Positions 27,782 through 35,665 of a DNA stretch of 64,000 bases are shown piece after piece; the first letter of the stretch is position 1, and the number at the start of each line of letters is the position of its first letter. The notes beneath the pieces were generated by a model. The model searched no databases. It was not told the origin of the DNA and was given only the letters and a program-made list of their open reading frames with translations. Source of the DNA: Halovenus amylolytica (GTDB lineage Archaea > Halobacteriota > Halobacteria > Halobacteriales > Haloarculaceae); contig SAYS01000014.1 in the NCBI GenBank assembly GCA_004015825.1, positions 1-64,000 on the forward strand, given 5' to 3'. A program made the translations under genes and the position numbers.

Positions 27782-28666
27782 GTGACTGACGTCGGTGACA
27801 GGCTGTCGGCGCTTGCGCCCTCGGAGCAGACGTTCCTGGGGTATCTGTTCTGGCTCTCGCGACCCCGCTTCTGGTTCTATCTCGCCGGCCCGGTCATCGT
27901 CGGTGTCGTCTACGGCGCGTCGTCGCAGGCCGATCTCTTCACGCCACTGACTGTCGAACTGTTTCTGTACTTCCTGATCCCGGCAAATATTTTCCTGTAC
28001 GGGATCAACGACATCTTCGACGCCGACATCGACCAGCTCAATCCCAAAAAGTCGGAGGGTGGACGCGAACTCCAGTTTCAGGGCAGCATTGGTGTGATGG
28101 CGACGGTCGTCATCGCAGCCCTGGTGGGTGTCGGCTTCGTTCCGTTTCTACCCAGAGAAGCGACAGCAGCCCTGGCCGGCTTCTACCTGCTCGGAACTGC
28201 CTACAGCGCACCGCCCGTCCGCCTGAAAACCAAGCCGCTACTGGATTCGGTCTCGAACGGACTCTACATAATGCCCGGGCTGGTGGCCTACGCTGCAGTC
28301 ACTGGCAGTTTGCCGCCCGCGCTCGTGATCGCGGGGAGCTGGCTCTGGACGATGGGGATGCACACCTTCTCGGCGATTCCGGATATAGAGCCGGATCGAG
28401 CGGCCGGAATCCGGACGACAGCGACAGTGCTCGGGAAGAAACAAACCTACGCCTACTGCGCGGGCTGCTGGCTCGGTGCCGCTGTGCTGATGGGGCTAGT
28501 CCATCCGTTCTTCGCCGCAGTCTTCGGTATCTATCCGCTCTTCACCGCCGGGATCGTGGTGGCAGAGATCGACGTGGACCGCGCATACTGGTGGTTCCCG
28601 TTTCTCAACTTCGTCGCTGGAACGGTACTCTCGCTGGGGGGCATCTGGAGGATGCTCTATGTCTGA
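27782..28666 (+). CDS. lyeJ: Lycopene elongase / 1,2-hydratase (UbiA family)
   Basis: 294 aa from GTG. Multi-pass UbiA prenyltransferase adding C5 dimethylallyl groups to both ends of lycopene in the membrane, making the C50 skeleton. First Asp motif NDIFDADID at 76-84; second region IPDIEPDRAAGIRTTATVLGKK. Also SRPRFWFYLAGPVIVG near the start and GTAYSAPPVRLKTKPLLDS, typical for the group. It overlaps cruF by 8 nt and so is translationally coupled. Confidence 0.9.
   Translation: MTDVGDRLSALAPSEQTFLGYLFWLSRPRFWFYLAGPVIVGVVYGASSQADLFTPLTVELFLYFLIPANIFLYGINDIFDADIDQLNPKKSEGGRELQFQGSIGVMATVVIAALVGVGFVPFLPREATAALAGFYLLGTAYSAPPVRLKTKPLLDSVSNGLYIMPGLVAYAAVTGSLPPALVIAGSWLWTMGMHTFSAIPDIEPDRAAGIRTTATVLGKKQTYAYCAGCWLGAAVLMGLVHPFFAAVFGIYPLFTAGIVVAEIDVDRAYWWFPFLNFVAGTVLSLGGIWRMLYV
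28647..28652 (+). promoter_or_regulatory. Ribosome binding site of cruF inside lyeJ
   Basis: GGAGGA six bases before the cruF ATG at 28659, within the last codons of lyeJ; it fixes the cruF start and suggests translational coupling. Confidence 0.6.
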
Positions 28667-29537
28667 TGGGCCAGAGTCCGGAACGACGCTGGAACAGGTC
28701 GAGCGTGCACTCCGCGATAGAGCCGCGTTCGAGCAGTCACTCGACGAGCTGGTCTCGAACAACCGGTTCACGATCGCGGTCGTCTTTCCAGTCGTCGGCG
28801 CGATTACGCTGCTGGCAAGTGCGGAGGGTGTACTGCCAGATCCGCTTGCATTCAACCCGTATTTCGTCCTCTTCGGCGTCTTCGTGATGCGACTGCCGCT
28901 CATCTCGGGGCTCGCTCCACTGGTCGACCGTCGTGCGGGCGCAGCGCTGCTGGCGTTGATCAGCTACACCTACGCGATCGAATACGTCGGTGCGACAACA
29001 GGGCTCCCGTACGGGGAGTTCAGCTACGTCGTCTCGCTCGGGCCGATGCTGTTCGGGACGATCCCGTACGCGCTTCCGCTGTTTTTCATCCCGCTCGTCG
29101 TCAACAGCTACCTGCTCACCGTGCTCCTGCTCGGCGAGAGTGCCAGACGGGCCGTGATCCGACTCCCGGTCGTCGCGGCGACAGTCGTCGCGATCGATCT
29201 GGTGCTCGATCCGGCCGCGGTGGCGCTTGGGTTCTGGGAATTCTCCGACGGCGTGTTCTACGGTGTTCCGGCGATAAACTACGCGGGCTGGGTCCTCAGC
29301 GCGGTCGTTGCGACGGTTTTGATCGATATCGCCTTCCCCAGAACGGCGTTGCTCGACCGCATAACAGGCTGTGAATATATGCTCGACGACATGGTGAGTT
29401 TCGTCCTCCTGTGGGGGACGATCAACGTCTTCTACGGGGCCTGGATTCCGGCCGTGATCGCGGCCCTGTTCGGTCTGTCACTGTTGCGTCTCGACAGGTT
29501 CGATTTCGACGTCGGCAGGACGATTCCGGGTCGATAG
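28659..29537 (+). CDS. cruF: Bisanhydrobacterioruberin hydratase
   Basis: 292 aa, about eight membrane helices. CruF-type carotenoid hydratase that adds water to the C50 ends to give bacterioruberin. Seen: YTYAIEYVGATTGLPYGEFSYV, the conserved family segment, then LPLFFIPLVVNSYLLTVLL and VVAIDLVLDPAAVALGFWEFSDGVFYGVPAINYAGWVLSA. The position after lyeJ matches the Haloarcula pathway. The CruF family is related to carotenoid/lycopene cyclase-type membrane proteins. It is convergent with crtB, with 4 bp between the stops. Confidence 0.88.
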   Translation: MSDGPESGTTLEQVERALRDRAAFEQSLDELVSNNRFTIAVVFPVVGAITLLASAEGVLPDPLAFNPYFVLFGVFVMRLPLISGLAPLVDRRAGAALLALISYTYAIEYVGATTGLPYGEFSYVVSLGPMLFGTIPYALPLFFIPLVVNSYLLTVLLLGESARRAVIRLPVVAATVVAIDLVLDPAAVALGFWEFSDGVFYGVPAINYAGWVLSAVVATVLIDIAFPRTALLDRITGCEYMLDDMVSFVLLWGTINVFYGAWIPAVIAALFGLSLLRLDRFDFDVGRTIPGR

Positions 29538-29541
29538 ACAG

Positions 29542-30489
29542 TTATTCCGGAGATGGAACGCCGTGTTCGGCTTCATCGGAGTAGCCTTCGTCGGTCGGGA
29601 TCGCACTGACGTTCCGAAACACGGTCACTGGATCGCCGTACCGCCGCCAGTTCCACCAGGTGCGTGCGACCATCCACAGTTTGCGGGCTCTGGAGAGACT
29701 GGGGCGAGAAGAGAGAACGTCGAAGTTCCGTTCGCGGATCAGTTTGTGGTGTTCCGCATAGAGAACAGCAGCCAGCAGGACCGCGAACTGACAGTCTTCG
29801 GGGAGATGTTCGATCCCCTTGACACCCTCGCGGTAGAGATTTTCAGTCCGTCGAAGCTCCGACTGGATCGCACGCCGGAACTCGGGGGTACACTCCTCGC
29901 GTTCGATCTCTTCGGCGGAGATACCATATCTGTCCAGTGTCTCCATCGGGAGGTAGATCCGGTCGAGTTCACGGATATCCTCCCGGACGTCCCGGATAAA
30001 GTTCGTCAGCTGGAAGGCCTCGCCGAGTGCCATGGCGTGTGGCCGTGCGCGCTCCGGATGATCGACGTCCATCACTGCAGTCATCATATTGCCGACCGCA
30101 GCGGCTGAGCCCCGCATATACGCCTCGAGATCCTCGTAACTCTCGTAGCGGTCGGTATCAACGTCCATCAGCATGGCGTCGATGAACTTGTCGACCTCCT
30201 CGTCGGTGATCCCCGCCTGTGCACGAACTGTATCGAAGGCTTCGATTACTGGCTCGTCGATATCGCCCTCTCCGAGTGCTGCCGACCGAATCTCTTCGAG
30301 TTGCGCACGCTGCTCGGCCGCCGTCGTGCCGGCACCGTCATCGACGACCTCGTCGGCGATCCGGAAAAATCCATACAGAACGTACGTTTGCTCACGGATG
30401 CGCTCCGGAAGCAACCGTGTCGCATAATAGAAGGTCTGGCCTGTCTCCTTGTGGATGGCCTTCCCTTGTTCGAGCTGGGGGTCGTTCAC
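29542..30489 (-). CDS. crtB: Phytoene synthase
   Basis: 315 aa from GTG 30489. Squalene/phytoene synthase family: first Asp motif DEVVDD at 46-51, second DVREDIRELDRIYLP at about 170, with the conserved LGEAFQLTNFIRD before it. It condenses two GGPP to phytoene, the first committed step of carotenoid synthesis. It faces the crtD operon but has a separate promoter. A GGPP-type synthase gene is only 3 kb away (33044-33886). Confidence 0.92.
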   Translation of the reverse strand: MNDPQLEQGKAIHKETGQTFYYATRLLPERIREQTYVLYGFFRIADEVVDDGAGTTAAEQRAQLEEIRSAALGEGDIDEPVIEAFDTVRAQAGITDEEVDKFIDAMLMDVDTDRYESYEDLEAYMRGSAAAVGNMMTAVMDVDHPERARPHAMALGEAFQLTNFIRDVREDIRELDRIYLPMETLDRYGISAEEIEREECTPEFRRAIQSELRRTENLYREGVKGIEHLPEDCQFAVLLAAVLYAEHHKLIRERNFDVLSSRPSLSRARKLWMVARTWWNWRRYGDPVTVFRNVSAIPTDEGYSDEAEHGVPSPE

Positions 30490-30508
30490 AACACAATTTT
30501 GGGCGCTT

Positions 30509-30520
30509 CAAAGTTAAAGC
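30509..30520 (-). promoter_or_regulatory. TATA-like box of crtB
   Basis: On the complementary strand GCTTTAACTTTG lies 20-31 bp before the crtB GTG, giving a leaderless transcript. The 130 bp region upstream follows the end of the aIF6 gene; it is AT-rich and holds a small CCGG/CCGG hairpin next to a T run. Confidence 0.45.
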
Positions 30521-30621
30521 TGGTTGTTGCTTTGGGGTAATTTTTTCCGGGAGAATCCGGCAAAAACGGCGTACCTTACTGGTATACGTCGGGATTTATA
30601 CCACGAGATAAAATATCAGAT

Positions 30622-31290
30622 TCAGTCAGTGGCGTAGCCGAGCGCGGTGTCGATCCGGCCAAGTTCCGGGCCGGAGGTGTCGTTGCCGACGATGTATCCG
30701 GAGTCGTTTGCGATCAGTCCGGAGCCGACGAGCGGGCCACCGTAGTTGATCGTTCCGATGTCAGCAGGGACATCGAGGTGGGCCTCGATCTCGTCGAGCT
30801 GTTCGTCGGTCGACTTCGGGTGACAGAGCACACCGCGGTTCGTCGCGACGCCGGCGGTGCCGACGGTCCGGACCCCGGCGATATCGCCCCGCTGGACCGG
30901 GACATCCAGCCCGTCTTTGACAGCCTGGACGGATTTCCGGGGGAGATCAGGGTGGACGTACGCCCCGTTGTCGTTCGCGAGCACGACGTTGCCGGCAGCG
31001 TTGATGCGTCCGGGAAGCTCGGTCACCGACAGCTCGGTCGCTTCGGCGATCTGCTCCCGTTCGCGCTCCCGCAAGCGGTTGCTGACGAGCAGTCCGTTGC
31101 TGTTGCCGACAGCCAGAGCCCCGACAGTGCCGGAGCCACCGACCGTAGTCGGGACTACCTGGACAGCGAGTTCCTCACCGCAGGCCTCGCGGAGATCCGC
31201 CTCGATGTCCGGCCGAACGAGCAGACAGTCGTTGGTCGCCCTGGCAAACACGCCAATATACGGCGACCCTGCAAATGCCGCGCGGAGCAA
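30622..31290 (-). CDS. eif6: Translation initiation factor aIF-6
   Basis: 222 aa from a TTG start at 31290 (no ATG is better placed). aIF6 binds the 50S subunit and prevents premature joining. The five-fold quasi-symmetric pentein repeats are visible: [61 protein letters not shown] and [17 protein letters not shown]. Third gene of rpl39e-rpl31e-eif6, an arrangement conserved in archaea; it starts 2 bp after the L31e stop. Confidence 0.95.
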   Translation of the reverse strand: MLRAAFAGSPYIGVFARATNDCLLVRPDIEADLREACGEELAVQVVPTTVGGSGTVGALAVGNSNGLLVSNRLREREREQIAEATELSVTELPGRINAAGNVVLANDNGAYVHPDLPRKSVQAVKDGLDVPVQRGDIAGVRTVGTAGVATNRGVLCHPKSTDEQLDEIEAHLDVPADIGTINYGGPLVGSGLIANDSGYIVGNDTSGPELGRIDTALGYATD

Positions 31291-31292
31291 CG

Positions 31293-31571
31293 TTACTCTG
31301 CGGGTTCTGCTTCGACGACGCCTTCGCCTTCCTCCTCGAAGCGCGCCGCGCGAATCCTGATCTTGCTCGGTGGCTTCGATCGACCGTTCGCCCAGATTGC
31401 CTCGTTGATCGAGGGATCGAGACGGACAGCGTCTTCGGGGACCGAGAAATGCTGCGCGAGATGCTCTCTGACGACCGACATAGCCTTGCCGGCACCCTTT
31501 GTCTGTGAGCCCTTCCGTGCTTTGCGAAGCGGCACCGTGATGATGCGCTCCTCGAAATCACTCGCGCTCAT
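31293..31571 (-). CDS. rpl31e: Ribosomal protein L31e
   Basis: 92 aa, normal length. Shows [34 protein letters not shown] and the C-terminal [15 protein letters not shown]. Part of the 50S exit-tunnel region together with L39e. Starts within the L39e stop (ATGA overlap). Confidence 0.95.
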   Translation of the reverse strand: MSASDFEERIITVPLRKARKGSQTKGAGKAMSVVREHLAQHFSVPEDAVRLDPSINEAIWANGRSKPPSKIRIRAARFEEEGEGVVEAEPAE

Positions 31572-31720
31572 TCGTCCGTGTCACTCCGTCGCCAGTGGCG
31601 TCGTTTCGGGTTGCGCATGACGTCACGGTCGGTTTTGACCATGACCCACGCCGGAACGCGGACGTTCTGGTTTTCCAGTTTCGCGAGACGCTTCTTTTTC
31701 GCTTTCGACTTTTTACCCAT
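31568..31720 (-). CDS. rpl39e: Ribosomal protein L39e
   Basis: 50 aa, too short for most ORF cut-offs. Sequence [20 protein letters not shown] followed by [26 protein letters not shown] is the universal L39e pattern lining the peptide exit tunnel. ATG at 31720, stop overlapping the L31e start by 4 nt. It is the first gene of the ribosomal/aIF6 unit and lies 66 bp after the NUDIX-eIF2B gene. Confidence 0.95.
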   Translation of the reverse strand: MGKKSKAKKKRLAKLENQNVRVPAWVMVKTDRDVMRNPKRRHWRRSDTDE

Positions 31721-31786
31721 AGTATACGCGTTTACCTCGTCCCCGCTTATATGTGTGTCCCTTTGGGTGAATCGACGTCCCCGGGT

Positions 31787-33040
31787 TTACTCCTGCCAGC
31801 CCGCACGCTGTTCGTGTTCGGCTGCCAGCGACTCGATCTCGCCGGGATCGAACGATCCGCGTTCTGTGACGAACTGATCGATCGCCGAGGGTGGTGTCAG
31901 ATCGAACGTCGGGTTTTCGACGGTGATCGGTGCCGTCCCGTCGTAGAGTTCGCTGGCTGCCCGCTCCTCCAGATCGATCGTCCGTTCGTGACTGATCTTG
32001 TCGGTTGCAGTGCCGACGAGGACGGGAACGTCTGCGTCCGTCGCCGACAGCGCTCCAGGGCGAGTGCCAACCTTATTTATAAGACAGCCATCGCTGAAGA
32101 CAGTATCTGCACCGACGACGAAACAGTCAGCTTCCCACTCGACGAGCGTGTGAGGAAAGGCCGCATCACTGGTCAGCGTCACGTCCAGTTCCGAGGAGAG
32201 CTGTTCCGCGACCTCGGTGCCCTCACTGCCAGGCCGGCTCTCCGCCAGGAGTACTGCCCCGGGTTCCCCCTCGTCGATGGCTGCGAGGACTGTCCCGGAC
32301 CGGGAGAGGGTCGCCACGCGCTTATCCGTGATCGCTGCACCGAGGGTTGTCGCAGCACCACGATCTGCCTCGATGGCGGATTTAATCGCATCCCTGGCGT
32401 TGGATTCGACTTCGGCCGGTTCGACCGTGGAGCCCTTGGAGAGGACCCGGTTCACACGGTTTCTGACGACCGTCATCGCTGGGCGGGCCGCCAGTAGTTC
32501 GCTGCCGACGGCCTCCACAGAGTCGTACTCACTCTCCCGCCCCCTTGCGAGGAGCGCGGCCTCGTCCCGTAAAACCTCCAGCGCGCGAAGTGAGATGTAT
32601 GCAGAGCCATGTGTACTGTCAGATGCGACGGTCACTACTGTCGGTCGAACCCGGTCGTAGGACCGCCACAGGTCGGGCACAGTCTCACGGTCGAGTATTT
32701 TTGTTGGAGAGACCCACTCGAACTCTGTCGACTCCCAGTCTGTCTGGACAGCCCGGTGAGTACAGTCGAAGAGATACGGATGGATACGCCACGTGCGGCC
32801 CAGGTCCTCGTCTACGACCTCGAATGGATCACCAGCAGTCAGTAGCTGGCAGTCCGATTCCGGGTCGAGTCCCGTTTCTTCGCGGATCTCCCGCTCGATC
32901 TGACTGTCAGGGTCGCCCTCCGCATATCCAGAAACGGCCGCCCACTTGCCCCGATAGCTACCGACGTCCTCACTCCGCTGCAACAGGAGCACGTCGCCGT
33001 CGTTCCGGAGAAATCCGGTGACAACAGACCGCTGGTCCAT
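31787..33040 (-). CDS. NUDIX domain fused to an eIF2B/R15P-isomerase-like domain
   Basis: 417 aa. Residues 1-130 are a NUDIX hydrolase domain; the box ends REIREETGL (50-58), but its start is compressed: in the canonical GX5EX7REUXEEXGU the upstream G and E would be at 36 and 42, whereas here they are at 38 and 41, two residues short. Residues 140-417 match the eIF2B alpha / ribose-1,5-bisphosphate isomerase fold: GSAYISLRALEVL and FVVGADTVFSDGCLINKVGTRPGALSA with the conserved Asp in GAD and the NKVGT loop. The family isomerises phosphorylated sugars or acts in regulation. The gene starts 3 bp after the GGPP synthase stop. Confidence 0.82.
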   Translation of the reverse strand: MDQRSVVTGFLRNDGDVLLLQRSEDVGSYRGKWAAVSGYAEGDPDSQIEREIREETGLDPESDCQLLTAGDPFEVVDEDLGRTWRIHPYLFDCTHRAVQTDWESTEFEWVSPTKILDRETVPDLWRSYDRVRPTVVTVASDSTHGSAYISLRALEVLRDEAALLARGRESEYDSVEAVGSELLAARPAMTVVRNRVNRVLSKGSTVEPAEVESNARDAIKSAIEADRGAATTLGAAITDKRVATLSRSGTVLAAIDEGEPGAVLLAESRPGSEGTEVAEQLSSELDVTLTSDAAFPHTLVEWEADCFVVGADTVFSDGCLINKVGTRPGALSATDADVPVLVGTATDKISHERTIDLEERAASELYDGTAPITVENPTFDLTPPSAIDQFVTERGSFDPGEIESLAAEHEQRAGWQE

Positions 33041-33043
33041 CGC

Positions 33044-33886
33044 TCACCTGTCGCGTTCGACGACGAACTCCGCGAATTCGCGGAGATACGCTTTCGCCTC
33101 CGAATCAGCTGCCTCGGTCGCTTCGAGGGCTTCGAGGGCTTTCGTCGACTCTTCTCGTGCCCGTTCGGTCGCTTCTTCGGGTGAGAGATCCGTCACTTCG
33201 ACCAGCGAGGGACGTTCCATCGCTGCGTCGTGGCCCGTGGGCTTGCCGAGTTGGCTCGCGTCCGCGGTGGCGTCGAGCACGTCGTCGCGCATCTGGAAGG
33301 CGACGCCGACCCGTTCTGCGTACTGCCCGAACGCTTCGACCGTGTAGGTGTCGGCATCGGCGGCAATCGCGCCCAGCTCTGCGGCGGCACGGAACAGCGC
33401 GCCGGTTTTCCGGCGTGCGAGCTCCATGTACGCTGCTTCGTCGACCGGCACCTCGACGAGTTCGGTCGCTTCACCCTCGCCGAGCTGGACCATCGCTTCG
33501 GCGACAGCCTGCATCGCGCGCTCGTTCGAGGAGAACAGCTCGAAAGCCTCGCCGATCAGCCCGTCCGAGGCCGTGATCGCAGGACCGAAGCCGAACTCCG
33601 TCCAGGCAGCGGGTGTGCCACGGCGCAGTTCCGATTCGTCGATGATGTCGTCGATGACCAGCGAGGCGTTGTGGACGAGTTCGATACCGACGGCGAAATC
33701 GATCGCGTCGTCCATGTCGCCATCGAGTGCGTCACAGACCAGCACCGTCACTGTCGGTCGGACACGTTTGCCGCCGGACAGCGAGACGTGTTCCATCTGT
33801 CCGCGCAGCCCAGCCGGTTCAGTCTCCTCGAGTACCGCTTCGAGTCGTTGCTCGATGCGGTCCCGACGGCGCTCCAGATACTCCAT
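33044..33886 (-). CDS. Short-chain polyprenyl (geranylgeranyl) diphosphate synthase
   Basis: 280 aa from ATG 33886. trans-Prenyltransferase with the first Asp-rich motif DDIIDESELRRG at 79-90 and the second FQMRDDVLDAT near 209, plus GGKRVRPTVTVLV. It makes GGPP (or FPP), the precursor of both archaeol lipids and carotenoids. Side-chain length cannot be told from sequence with certainty. It is 3 bp before the NUDIX-eIF2B gene, so both are in one operon, possibly continuing into rpl39e. Confidence 0.88.
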   Translation of the reverse strand: MEYLERRRDRIEQRLEAVLEETEPAGLRGQMEHVSLSGGKRVRPTVTVLVCDALDGDMDDAIDFAVGIELVHNASLVIDDIIDESELRRGTPAAWTEFGFGPAITASDGLIGEAFELFSSNERAMQAVAEAMVQLGEGEATELVEVPVDEAAYMELARRKTGALFRAAAELGAIAADADTYTVEAFGQYAERVGVAFQMRDDVLDATADASQLGKPTGHDAAMERPSLVEVTDLSPEEATERAREESTKALEALEATEAADSEAKAYLREFAEFVVERDR

Positions 33887-33995
33887 TACGGGTACGTACG
33901 GACTAGGCAAGCAAGTAGGTGACGAACATCACTGCAATAGCTGACCCAGTCGCCGGATTTTTAGGTGGTAGTCCCGTATAAAAGAGAGACAGCAA

Positions 33996-34343
33996 ATGTA
34001 TGGCAATACTTCCTTCGGTGACAGTTCGTCTAGTCCGGAGTTAAACGACGATCAACGTAAAGCGCTCCGGCAGGAACTCTCGACGGTTGCTGCGCGCACA
34101 CGTGAACTTCTGCCCGGCGAATTTGTCGTCGGCTCCGAACTCGTCGAGAGTTCGAGCGGTCCGCGCGCGACTGTCGCCGTCCGCCCACCTGTGGGCGGGA
34201 TTGTAAGCGCTGATTACTCGCTCGATGGCGAGTACACCATCGACGAAACCGAACGAGAGGATCTCGCAGTCGGACTCGCTGCCAGTGCTGCACTCCAGGT
34301 CAAACAGGCCCAGAACGGAAACACCTCACAGACTGCCCGATAA
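33996..34343 (+). CDS. Haloarchaeal DUF5811-type protein
   Basis: 115 aa, small acidic protein. MYGNTSFGDSSSSPELNDDQRKALRQEL then VAARTRELLPGEFVVGSELVE and GPRATVAVRPPVGGIVSADYSL, ending GLAASAALQVKQA. I recognise this as a conserved haloarchaeal family of unknown function (DUF5811). A TATA-like ATTTTTAGG is about 35 bp upstream, and the gene is divergent from the prenyl synthase. Confidence 0.7.
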   Translation: MYGNTSFGDSSSSPELNDDQRKALRQELSTVAARTRELLPGEFVVGSELVESSSGPRATVAVRPPVGGIVSADYSLDGEYTIDETEREDLAVGLAASAALQVKQAQNGNTSQTAR

Positions 34344-34418
34344 CGGTTGACCACCTCGACGTTCGATTCTTCGACATTTTCGACACTGTTGTTCACTCGT
34401 CGCCGAACTACCAGTCCG

Positions 34419-34616
34419 TCACCCGGTGGGCTGGGCTGGAGGTCGGTAGAAGAGGACGTAGCCGACACAGGCTGCTGCCGGGAGACTGGAGACGAACAGG
34501 GAACTCACCAGTCCCACAGCCGAAAACTGCGCCACGAGCAACCCGATCAAAAGCACGACTGCGATCCCGAAAAGCGAGAGATCGTGACGTGTGGCATCTA
34601 CCGGGGAAACACCCAT
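34419..34616 (-). CDS. Small two-helix membrane protein (65 aa)
   Basis: 65 aa from ATG 34616. Two hydrophobic helices, LFGIAVVLLIGLLVAQFSAVG and SLFVSSLPAAACVGYVLFY, with short polar ends (MGVSPVDATRHDLS, RPPAQPTG). No family recognised. It is convergent with the DUF5811-type gene. A TATA-like TTTAATTATGG (complement strand) lies about 25-35 bp upstream. Confidence 0.6.
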   Translation of the reverse strand: MGVSPVDATRHDLSLFGIAVVLLIGLLVAQFSAVGLVSSLFVSSLPAAACVGYVLFYRPPAQPTG

Positions 34617-34786
34617 TGTCCGCTTCTCGAACGGGCCATAATTAAATATTATTACCCTAAACAAGAGACTCCCCGGAGAACCCTTCGGTACACGTATCGC
34701 GGGGGTTTTCTCCTTTGGTAGCACTCATTAATTATATAACAACTATAATCAAATATATACAGTCACGCAACCAAACGAATAGATAG
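34617..34786. promoter_or_regulatory. AT-rich divergent promoter region
   Basis: About 170 bp, much richer in A and T than its surroundings. It drives the small membrane protein (minus) and the ABC-2 operon (plus). For the operon, AAATATATAC at 34751-34760 is 27-36 bp before the ATG at 34787. Further TTAATTATATAAC and TATAATC runs lie upstream. No gene is present here. Confidence 0.55.
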
Positions 34787-35665
34787 ATGATCGAGGCGTG
34801 GGAGTTGCGAAAAGAGTACGGAGGATTCGTCGCCGTCGAGGGGAGTTCGTTCAGCGTCGATCGTGGCGAGGTGTTCGGTATTATCGGCCCGAACGGGGCC
34901 GGAAAAACGACCACGTTGAAGATGCTCGCGGGGCTGCTCGAACCGACCGCCGGCGAGGCGGAGGTCGCCGGCTACGACGTCAGCGAGACCGAAATGCGCC
35001 ACCAGCTCGGATTTCTCCCGGAGGAGTCGCCACTGTACGAGGAGATGACACCGAAGACCTATCTCGACTTTTTTGCAGATCTGTACGACGTCGATTCTGC
35101 CGTCGCACGCGAGCGAAGAGAGGAGACACTCGACGATCTCGATCTGGAGCACCGTAATCGCCAGCTCGGCGATATGTCGAAAGGGATGAAACGGAAAGTC
35201 GCCATCGCTCGCTCGTTGATCAACGATCCCGAAGTGTTGATCTACGACGAGCCGGCGAGCGGCCTCGACCCACTGACGACCAACTACATTATCGAGTTTA
35301 CCGAGCGTCTGGCCGAGGAAGGGAAGACGATCATTTTCAGTGCACACAACCTGTTTCACGTCGAGTCGATCTGCGATCGGGTCGCCATCATGAACGAGGG
35401 GGAGATCGTCGCACGGGGTGATCTCGACCGGCTACAGGACGAGTACGGCGAGACGACCTACCACGTCTACACGACAGTCGAGATTCCCGAGAGCGTCAGG
35501 GAGAACGGCCGCTACCGCACGGTCGTCGAGAGCATGGAGGCCGTCGACGAGAGACGCGAGCAGGCACAGGCGGCCGGGGGTGAAGTCGTCGATATCCGAA
35601 CCGAACAGTCCAGTCTCGAAGAGGTGTTCCTGAACGTCGCACAGTCCGGGAGGCCGGGACAGTGA
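34787..35665 (+). CDS. ABC transporter ATP-binding protein (ABC-2 / NatA-like)
   Basis: 292 aa. Walker A GPNGAGKTT, signature GDMSKGMKRK (an ABC-2-type variant of LSGGQ), Walker B VLIYDEPASGLDP and switch IFSAHNLFHVESICDR. The C-terminal about 70 residues form the extension typical of NatA/CcmA-like exporters. It powers the two permeases that follow. Overlaps the next gene by 4 nt (GTGA). Substrate unknown; related systems move Na+ or lipids/peptides. Confidence 0.88.
   Translation: MIEAWELRKEYGGFVAVEGSSFSVDRGEVFGIIGPNGAGKTTTLKMLAGLLEPTAGEAEVAGYDVSETEMRHQLGFLPEESPLYEEMTPKTYLDFFADLYDVDSAVARERREETLDDLDLEHRNRQLGDMSKGMKRKVAIARSLINDPEVLIYDEPASGLDPLTTNYIIEFTERLAEEGKTIIFSAHNLFHVESICDRVAIMNEGEIVARGDLDRLQDEYGETTYHVYTTVEIPESVRENGRYRTVVESMEAVDERREQAQAAGGEVVDIRTEQSSLEEVFLNVAQSGRPGQ

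Noticed and set aside
30541..30621. Possible small RNA or terminator between eif6 and crtB
   Set aside because: The CCGG hairpin and T run are short and could occur by chance in a promoter region; no further support.
34347..34721. 124 aa plus frame across the AT-rich promoter region
   Set aside because: It runs over the small membrane protein gene and through the promoter; no start signal or conserved pattern.
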